Part shown: positions 6,528-11,731 of the stretch, one piece after another
Layout of the letters: each line of letters begins with the position of its first letter
How positions within the stretch are numbered: the stretch's first letter is position 1
DNA from: Pseudomonadota bacterium
Lineage (GTDB): Bacteria > Pseudomonadota > Gammaproteobacteria > JAKAQQ01
NCBI GenBank assembly: GCA_021852325.1
Contig: JAJZNM010000186.1
Span: 1 to 11,731, forward strand
Length of the DNA: 11,731 nucleotides
Direction of reading: 5' to 3'
The notes under the pieces: generated by a model
What the model saw: only the letters and a program-made list of their open reading frames with translations
The model's database searches: none
Told to the model about the DNA's origin: nothing
Made by a program: the position numbers and the translations under genes

Positions 6528-7523
6528 ATGTCCAAACCAGCCCCCCTCATTGTACTGGCAGGCGGATCCGGATTCGTCGGACGCCATCTGGCCTCGAGGC
6601 TCGCGGCGCATGGATACCGGATCCGGATCCTGACCCGCGATTGCGCCCGGGCCCGGGATCTCCGGGTCCTGCCGACACTCGAAATTCTGGCACATCCGGC
6701 CATCTATGAGCCGGACGCAACCCTTCGGGCGGTCCAAGGGGCTCATCTCCTCATCAACCTGGTCGGTGCGCTCCATGAAGCGCGTGGACCGACCCGGAAG
6801 TTCGAGTGGACCCACGTGGGCATCACCCGAAACCTGGTGGAAGCGGCGGAACGCGCCGGCGTCCGTCACTACCTCCACGTGAGCGCGCTCGGGACGGCGG
6901 CAGCCCAGCCAAGGAGCCGCTACCTCATGTCGAAAGCCCGCGCCGAAGCGTGCGTGCGATCCTCAAGCCTCGATTGGGCACTGGTCCGGCCCTCGGTGAT
7001 TTATGGACCGGACGATGACTTCCTCATGCGTTTTGCAACGCTTCTGCGCCTCGCTCCAGGCCTCTTTCCCTTGACCTGCCCGGAGTCGCGACTTGCACCC
7101 GTCGACATCGAGGACGTGGTCGAGGCCCTCTCGGTCCTCATTCGTGAGCCGGCACTCGACCGCAGAACCTATGATCTTGAGGGACCCGAATCGCGGACCC
7201 TCCTCGAGATCGTTCGGGCGATCGCCGATCTCCTCGGGGTTCGGTGCCGGATCGTGGGCCTCTCCGACGGGATGTCCTGGCTCATGGGCGCCGTTCTGGA
7301 AAGACTCCCCCATCCCCCGTTTACCCGCGACAACTACTGGACACTCAAGGCGGAGGAGTCAGTCGGCCAGGGGGAGTTGGAGGCTGCGAGATGCGGATTT
7401 GAGCGGCTCGGTATCGAACCTCAGCCATTCCTCGACCGCGCGGCCGTGTATCTCAGGAGGTTCCATCCGGCCGGACCCGGTCCTTTGAGCCCGAAGATTC
7501 CACGAGTGACCGGATCCGCATGA
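6528..7523 (+). CDS. Complex I NDUFA9-like NAD(P)-binding epimerase/dehydrogenase family protein
   Basis: This 331-residue protein is an atypical/extended short-chain dehydrogenase related to the NDUFA9 accessory subunit of mitochondrial complex I; bacterial members are free-standing and their substrate is not established. The Rossmann nucleotide motif GGSGFVG is at 12-18, LLINLVGAL at about 74-82, the SA strand end at 119-120, a YLMSK (Tyr-xxx-Lys) pair at 132-136, and RPSVIYGPDDDF shortly after, all typical of the group. Tyr and Lys are both present, so catalysis is possible. The ATG is chosen because LIVLAGGSGFVG is the first strand; no good ribosome binding site is visible. It is followed by cca after 65 bp and may be cotranscribed with it. 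No respiratory complex I genes are in the window. Confidence 0.85.
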   Translation: MSKPAPLIVLAGGSGFVGRHLASRLAAHGYRIRILTRDCARARDLRVLPTLEILAHPAIYEPDATLRAVQGAHLLINLVGALHEARGPTRKFEWTHVGITRNLVEAAERAGVRHYLHVSALGTAAAQPRSRYLMSKARAEACVRSSSLDWALVRPSVIYGPDDDFLMRFATLLRLAPGLFPLTCPESRLAPVDIEDVVEALSVLIREPALDRRTYDLEGPESRTLLEIVRAIADLLGVRCRIVGLSDGMSWLMGAVLERLPHPPFTRDNYWTLKAEESVGQGELEAARCGFERLGIEPQPFLDRAAVYLRRFHPAGPGPLSPKIPRVTGSA

Positions 7524-7529
7524 GTCCCG

Positions 7530-7573
7530 TCCGGACCCCCCAGGCCCCAAGGGTCCGGATTCGCCAAGGACCC
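7530..7573 (+). promoter_or_regulatory. Hairpin with a competing alternative stem in the leader of cca
   Basis: TCCGGACCC (7530-7538) is a perfect inverted repeat of GGGTCCGGA (7551-7559), giving a 9-bp GC-rich stem with a 12-nt loop. The central GGGTCC (7551-7556) can instead pair with GGACCC at 7568-7573. The two stems are mutually exclusive, as in attenuators. No U-tract follows either stem, so this is not a classical intrinsic terminator. It fills most of the 65-bp gap before cca and may be a processing site, an RNA stabiliser or a translational control element. The repeat is seen directly; function is inferred. Confidence 0.45.
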
Positions 7574-7588
7574 TGATCCCGAAGTCGG

Positions 7589-8821
7589 ATGGACATCTAT
7601 CTCGTCGGAGGAGCGGTTCGTGACCGCCTGCTTGGACTCCCCGTCGGAGAGCGGGATTACGTGGTGGTCGGCGGAAGCCCCGAGGAGCTCATCGGACACG
7701 GTTTCCGGCCGGTCGGACGCGATTTTCCGGTCTTCCTCCATCCTGAAACCGGGGAAGAGTATGCCCTGGCCCGCACGGAGCGGAAAAAGGGTATGGGTCA
7801 TCACGACTTCAGCTTCGAAACCGGCCATGCGGTTTCCCTGGTCGACGACCTGGCGAGACGCGACCTCACGATCAATGCGATCGCGGAAAACGCCCAGGGA
7901 GAACTCATCGACCCCTATGGCGGGCGGGCCGATCTCGCCGCCCGGGTCCTGCGCCACGTCTCCCCGGCCTTCGTCGAGGATCCGCTGAGGGTGCTCCGGG
8001 TCGCCCGGTTCGCGGCCCGCTTCCATGATCTCGGGTTCACGCTCGCACCCGAAACCCGCGACCTCATGGCCGAAATCGTCCGGCGCGGCGAGCTTCAAAC
8101 GCTCACGCCGGAACGGGTCTGGCAGGAGCTTCGCCGGGCGCTCCAGACGACCCATCCCGCGATCTTCATGATGACCCTGCGCAGGGTGGGCGCATTGCCA
8201 ATCGTCCTCCCTGAACTCGAGGCCCTTTTCGGCGTCCCGCAGGAGACAGCCCTCCACCCCGAAATCGACACCGGCGAGCATGTCCTCATCGCCCTGGAGC
8301 AGTCCGCAAGGATCGACCCGGACCCGGTCGTGGGCTACGCGGTCCTGGCCCATGATCTCGGCAAGGCTGAGACGCCGCGTGCCCTTTGGCCCACCCATCC
8401 CGGCCACGCCGTCTCCGGCGCCCGCCTGTCACGCGCGCTGAGCACGAGGCTCCGGGTTCCGGGAGAGTTTCGCCTGACCGCCGAGCTCACCGCACGCTGG
8501 CACCTTGAAGCCCACCGCGCACTCGACCAGTCCCCGGACGAACTCGCCGCCTGGATTCGAGAACTGCCCTACCGCACACGGGAACAGAACCTGCACCAGT
8601 TCCTCAAGGCCTGCGAAGCGGATTTCCGTGGACGCCCTGGTTACGAATCGAGCCCCTACCCGCAACGGCCCTTCCTCGAAGCCCTCCTCTCCGCCCTCCG
8701 TGCGATCCGGCTCGAACCCGCCGAATACGACTGGCCACTCGCTGAAAAAAAGAAGCAACTCGACCGGCGTCTTGCCGAGACCCTCCGGCACGTCCGCGCA
8801 CGTTTTGCACCGGGCTCCTGA
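7589..8821 (+). CDS. cca: Multifunctional CCA-adding tRNA nucleotidyltransferase with HD phosphohydrolase domain
   Basis: Cca adds or repairs the 3'-CCA end of tRNAs using CTP and ATP without a nucleic acid template. The 410-residue protein has the class II nucleotidyltransferase head (YLVGGAVRD at 4-12), the metal-binding carboxylates at 21 and 23, the ARRDLTIN nucleotide-recognition loop near 88-95, and EDPLRVLRVARFAARF near 131-146. The C-terminal HD domain follows, with HPEIDTGEH, AHDLGKAETP and HPGHA; together with the length this identifies the gammaproteobacterial multifunctional form, which has added phosphatase and 2',3'-cyclic phosphodiesterase activities. One oddity is that the first carboxylate is Glu (ERD) where E. 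coli has Asp21 (DRD), a conservative change. The start is fixed by the N-terminal match; no strong Shine-Dalgarno is near it. The S9 peptidase gene starts 15 nt after the stop. Confidence 0.96.
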   Translation: MDIYLVGGAVRDRLLGLPVGERDYVVVGGSPEELIGHGFRPVGRDFPVFLHPETGEEYALARTERKKGMGHHDFSFETGHAVSLVDDLARRDLTINAIAENAQGELIDPYGGRADLAARVLRHVSPAFVEDPLRVLRVARFAARFHDLGFTLAPETRDLMAEIVRRGELQTLTPERVWQELRRALQTTHPAIFMMTLRRVGALPIVLPELEALFGVPQETALHPEIDTGEHVLIALEQSARIDPDPVVGYAVLAHDLGKAETPRALWPTHPGHAVSGARLSRALSTRLRVPGEFRLTAELTARWHLEAHRALDQSPDELAAWIRELPYRTREQNLHQFLKACEADFRGRPGYESSPYPQRPFLEALLSALRAIRLEPAEYDWPLAEKKKQLDRRLAETLRHVRARFAPGS

Positions 8822-8836
8822 ACCGAGGCGCACCCG

Positions 8837-10681
8837 TTGCGAGACCCTCTAGAGCCCCACTCCCCGCGAGCGTCCCCAAGAGGGATACCGGCCCGTCTCG
8901 CAGAACCCCGGCTTGGGCAGGACGCAGTCTACTGGCTCGAATCCGCGCCTGAAGATGAGGGACGCATGGCCCTCTTCGGGATCCGTCCATCAGGCCTCGT
9001 GCGGCTCACGCCGCCCGGGTACGGGGTCCGGAGCCGGGTTCACGAGTATGGCGGCGGCGCCTACCTCCCCACTCCCCATGGCACCGTGTTTGTGGGCGAC
9101 CTCGACCAGGCGCTCTACCGGGTCCTCGGTGATGGGCAGATCGAACGGGTCGGCGGACACGCTTCGGACCGTTATGGCGACCTGTCTACCCATCCGGATC
9201 CGAACCGGATCGTCGCCGTCGTGGAACGCAGGTGCGGCCCGGGTGAACCCCGGAATGCGATCGGTCTCTGCAACCTGTCCGAACAACGCTGCACCCTCCT
9301 CTGCGAGGGAGCGGATTTTTACCTCGCGCCCCGGATCGATGCGGAGGGCCGGCGGATCTGCTGGATCGAATGGAACCATCCAGACCTGCCATGGCAAGGA
9401 ACCCGTCTTCGGGTCGGACGGCTGAGCGGCACCGGCGAGATCGTCGAGGGGGTGACCGTAGCCGGCAGCCGCACGGAGTCGATCCTCGAACCGGTCTGGG
9501 GGCCGAAAGGTGGGCTGTATTTCCTTTCGGACCGGAGTGGCTTTTCGAACCTGTACTGCTGGCATCCCGGCTCTGGCACCCAAGCTCTCTGCCCCAAGCG
9601 CGCCGAACTCGGCCGCCCGCCCTGGAACCTCGGGCAATCGAGTTATGGGTTCTCCGGAACCAAGACCGTGTGGGCCGCCTTCGTCCGCAGGGCCCAGAGT
9701 GAACTCTGGAGACTCAACCTGGCCGAGGGATCCTCGCGGCGGATCTTTCTGCCCCCGGGCGACCTCACGCACTTATGCGTGAACCGCGACCGGGTCGTGG
9801 GACTGTTCAGCCCGGTGGATCATGCACCCGCGATCCTCGTGTGGCCGCGGGGCCGCGGGGAACGCCCGAGGATTCTGCGCGGGGGCTCGGTGCTGCCGGG
9901 CATCTCCAGGGCACCGGAGTCGATCGAGTTTCCAGGATCCCGGGGGCTCAGGATCCAGGCCTTTTTCTATCGCCCGCCGGGGGCCACCCCGCCTTTTCCG
10001 CTGCTCATCCGCTGTCACGGCGGACCGACCGCCATGGCCACCCCAGCCCATGATGCCCGCATTCAGGGCTGGGTGGGCCTCGGGCTCTCCGTACTCGATG
10101 TCAACTATCGGGGCAGCAGCGGATTCGGACGGACTTACCGGGAGGCGCTCGCGGGCGCCTGGGGGGATGGCGAAGTGGACGACATCGCGTCGGGGATCCG
10201 TTTCCTCGTCCAACAGGGGCTCGCGCAAAAGACACGGCTCTACCTCGCCGGAAGCAGTGCCGGAGGGTTTACGGCGCTCCGGACCCTGCTGCGCTATCCG
10301 CATTTCCGGGCCGTAAGCCTCTTCTACCCGGTGACCGACCTCCGCTCTCTCGAAAAGACGGCACCCAAGTTTGAATCCCGCTACGGGCAGTTCCTCTTGG
10401 GCGGAACCGCAGCGGATTCCAGGCACTACGATCTGCGCTCACCTCTTGCCCAGGCCGCGCGGCTGCCGCGGATACCACTGCTCATTTTCCAGGGTCTCGA
10501 GGATCCAGTGGTGCCACCCCGTGACACCCGCCGCTTTGTGCGCGTGCTCAAAAGGCTCAGGGTCCCGGTCCGCCTGGTCGAGTTCGCGGACGAGGGGCAC
10601 GGCTTCCGGCGTCGCGAGAACCTCGCACGCATTGTCGAGCTCGAGCGTGAACTCTTCAGCCTGCCGGTCCACTCAGCCTGA
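8837..10681 (+). CDS. S9 family peptidase, prolyl oligopeptidase-like (acylaminoacyl-peptidase type)
   Basis: This is a serine peptidase with an N-terminal beta-propeller (roughly residues 20-350) and a C-terminal alpha/beta-hydrolase domain (about 370-610); such enzymes hydrolyse short peptides, with the propeller excluding folded proteins. The catalytic Ser474 lies in GSSAGG, Asp556 in GLEDPVVPP and His588 in EGHGF. RCHGGPTA and NYRGSSGFGRTYR are the usual S9C hydrolase-domain motifs. No signal peptide is seen, so it is probably cytosolic. The TTG at 8837 is chosen because GAGG lies 8 nt upstream, it is the only plausible start between the cca stop and the conserved RLAEPRLGQDAVYWLE segment, and the next ATG (8966) would cut into the propeller. 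The gene is in the same frame as cca and is almost certainly cotranscribed with it. Its last 26 bp overlap the convergent VirB10-like frame. The peptide substrate is unknown. Confidence 0.92.
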   Translation: MRDPLEPHSPRASPRGIPARLAEPRLGQDAVYWLESAPEDEGRMALFGIRPSGLVRLTPPGYGVRSRVHEYGGGAYLPTPHGTVFVGDLDQALYRVLGDGQIERVGGHASDRYGDLSTHPDPNRIVAVVERRCGPGEPRNAIGLCNLSEQRCTLLCEGADFYLAPRIDAEGRRICWIEWNHPDLPWQGTRLRVGRLSGTGEIVEGVTVAGSRTESILEPVWGPKGGLYFLSDRSGFSNLYCWHPGSGTQALCPKRAELGRPPWNLGQSSYGFSGTKTVWAAFVRRAQSELWRLNLAEGSSRRIFLPPGDLTHLCVNRDRVVGLFSPVDHAPAILVWPRGRGERPRILRGGSVLPGISRAPESIEFPGSRGLRIQAFFYRPPGATPPFPLLIRCHGGPTAMATPAHDARIQGWVGLGLSVLDVNYRGSSGFGRTYREALAGAWGDGEVDDIASGIRFLVQQGLAQKTRLYLAGSSAGGFTALRTLLRYPHFRAVSLFYPVTDLRSLEKTAPKFESRYGQFLLGGTAADSRHYDLRSPLAQAARLPRIPLLIFQGLEDPVVPPRDTRRFVRVLKRLRVPVRLVEFADEGHGFRRRENLARIVELERELFSLPVHSA

Positions 10682-11731
10682 TCGGACGGTTCACCATGAC
10701 CAGAAACCGAAACCCGGGCTTGATGATCAGGGTCGGCGGGATGTTTTCGTTCCGCTCCAGAATCGCCTGGGAAGTACCGACCAGCGCCTGGCCGGCGGCC
10801 GAACCGACCAGGGCACCTTGAGACACGCCCGGGGTGAGGACGATGTCCGACTGGTTCGCCGGCAGGAATGCCGACAGCGCGGCGATCAGGAACGAGGATC
10901 CAAAGATCTTCCAGAAGTGCGTGCGAACCTCATCCTCCAATCCCGATGCGCCATAGGCATCCGCTGCCGCCATACCCGCGAGCGGCACCCGCGCTCCATC
11001 GGGGAAGATGATTTCACTGAAGGAGGCCAGGACCCGGGTCTGTCCCTCGCTCACTTCCGAGGAATAATACCCGACGAGTGTTGATCCCATGGGGATCATG
11101 ACCGCACGTTCGTACACCGAATCCTCGATGGTGCGGGTGACACGGGCCACGATCATGCCCGGGAGGTCACTGTCGATCTCGCTCTCGAGCACCGCCGGAA
11201 TGACCGAACCCGGCATCAGGGTCGGGCTCGCAGGGGGTGGCAAGATGTTCTCGGCCCGCGGGAGCGGATCGCGACCCTGGCGCTTGAGCCAGTGGCGGTC
11301 ATACGCCCGCTGCGCCCTCGTGCCCATGCCTCCCACCCGATGCGACCACCGGGTGAACAGGTCTTTGAGCCTCCCGGATCGCAGCGGTCCGGGGGCCGGG
11401 GAACCGAGCCGCGTGACAAGCGTCTTGAGTGCCTGGCGCCTGGCCCGGAATCTCGGGCCGGCAGCCCGGCTCGCCCAGGCCAGAATCGGGCTCGCATGGG
11501 CAGTCAGGGCGACTTCGGTCCACCGGTTTCGCCCGGGCATCCCGGAGTGGCGCGAAACCTGGCCTGTCGGGCGGCGGGACCCCGGACGATTCGGGCGGAT
11601 TCCCCGCCATCGTCCGGGCCGGCTGCGTCCCTCGGCACGCGGATGGCGCGGCCGCTTCACCGGGGGTGAAACCTGGCTTGTGGCATCCCGGATCAGTGCC
11701 GCGAGGAAATGTTTGCGGGGAATCGCCCAGT
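10656..11731 (-). CDS. TrbI/VirB10-like protein, 5' end beyond the window, atypical upstream part
   Basis: VirB10/TrbI proteins span the envelope in type IV secretion and conjugation machines; the C-terminal domain forms the outer-membrane core complex. That domain is clear from about 11222 down to the stop: MPGSVIPAVLES-IDSDLPG, VMIPMGSTLVGYY, IIFPDGARVPLAG, an amphipathic or hydrophobic antenna-like segment (THFWKIFGSSFLIAALSAFL) and NIPPTLIIKPGFRFLVMVNRPI. Upstream the frame stays open to the window edge (about 170 more codons), so the real start is probably outside; a GTG at 11660 has no good Shine-Dalgarno. This upstream part lacks the expected transmembrane helix. It is strongly basic (12 Arg among the 40 codons from the GTG) rather than a neutral or acidic proline-rich linker. 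Either the N-terminus is unusual or an indel has shifted the frame. The 3' end overlaps the S9 peptidase gene by 26 bp. Confidence 0.75.
   Translation of the reverse strand, partial: WAIPRKHFLAALIRDATSQVSPPVKRPRHPRAEGRSRPGRWRGIRPNRPGSRRPTGQVSRHSGMPGRNRWTEVALTAHASPILAWASRAAGPRFRARRQALKTLVTRLGSPAPGPLRSGRLKDLFTRWSHRVGGMGTRAQRAYDRHWLKRQGRDPLPRAENILPPPASPTLMPGSVIPAVLESEIDSDLPGMIVARVTRTIEDSVYERAVMIPMGSTLVGYYSSEVSEGQTRVLASFSEIIFPDGARVPLAGMAAADAYGASGLEDEVRTHFWKIFGSSFLIAALSAFLPANQSDIVLTPGVSQGALVGSAAGQALVGTSQAILERNENIPPTLIIKPGFRFLVMVNRPIRLSGPAG

Noticed and set aside
7421..8407. A 328-codon minus-strand frame over the end of the NDUFA9-like gene and most of cca
   Set aside because: It is a shadow of two clear genes; no ribosome binding site or domain was found.
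11292..11669. A 125-codon plus-strand frame opposite the upstream part of the VirB10-like gene
   Set aside because: The translation is Pro/Arg/Gly/Ser-rich without motifs, and the minus-strand frame continues into a real domain.
1..11731. CRISPR arrays, tRNA or rRNA genes, insertion sequences, att sites
   Set aside because: Reading through the window I found no regularly spaced repeats, no tRNA-like cloverleaf segments and no transposase or integrase coding sequence. A short ncRNA could still be missed without covariance models.

Overview
This is a GC-rich window (high third-position G+C in every real gene). It reads as a piece of proteobacterial chromosome, most likely gammaproteobacterial. 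The support is the lptB-rpoN-hpf-rapZ order of the classical rpoN operon, a long Cca with a C-terminal HD domain of the multifunctional type, and an NDUFA9-like dehydrogenase directly before cca. The species cannot be named from the sequence.

Left part (1-3119, plus strand): the 3' end of lptB (lipopolysaccharide export ATPase), rpoN (sigma-54), hpf (ribosome hibernation factor) and rapZ (P-loop adaptor protein). They are tightly spaced, and rpoN and hpf overlap. The nitrogen-PTS genes ptsN and ptsO, and hprK, are absent from the places they often occupy in this cluster.

Middle (3163-6453): a minus-strand patatin-like phospholipase converges on rapZ and diverges from a small orphan ParA-type ATPase. 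The ParA gene then converges on a minus-strand aldehyde dehydrogenase of the Sad (succinate-semialdehyde dehydrogenase) type.

Right-centre (6528-10681, plus strand): an NDUFA9-like NAD(P)-binding protein, a 65-bp spacer with a strong hairpin and a competing alternative stem, the multifunctional CCA-adding enzyme, and an S9-family prolyl-oligopeptidase-like peptidase that starts at TTG 15 nt after the cca stop.

Right end (10656-11731, minus strand): a reading frame with a clear VirB10/TrbI C-terminal domain, open to the window edge and overlapping the 3' end of the peptidase gene. This is the only trace of a type IV secretion or conjugative element. Its upstream part is very arginine-rich and shows no membrane segment, which is odd for the family.

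Most of the window is housekeeping. The points worth a second look are the unusual rpoN start region, the missing PTS genes, the orphan ParA, the pre-cca RNA structure and the atypical VirB10-like protein. I see no clear undescribed multi-gene system. There is no gene-free stretch longer than about 300 bases.
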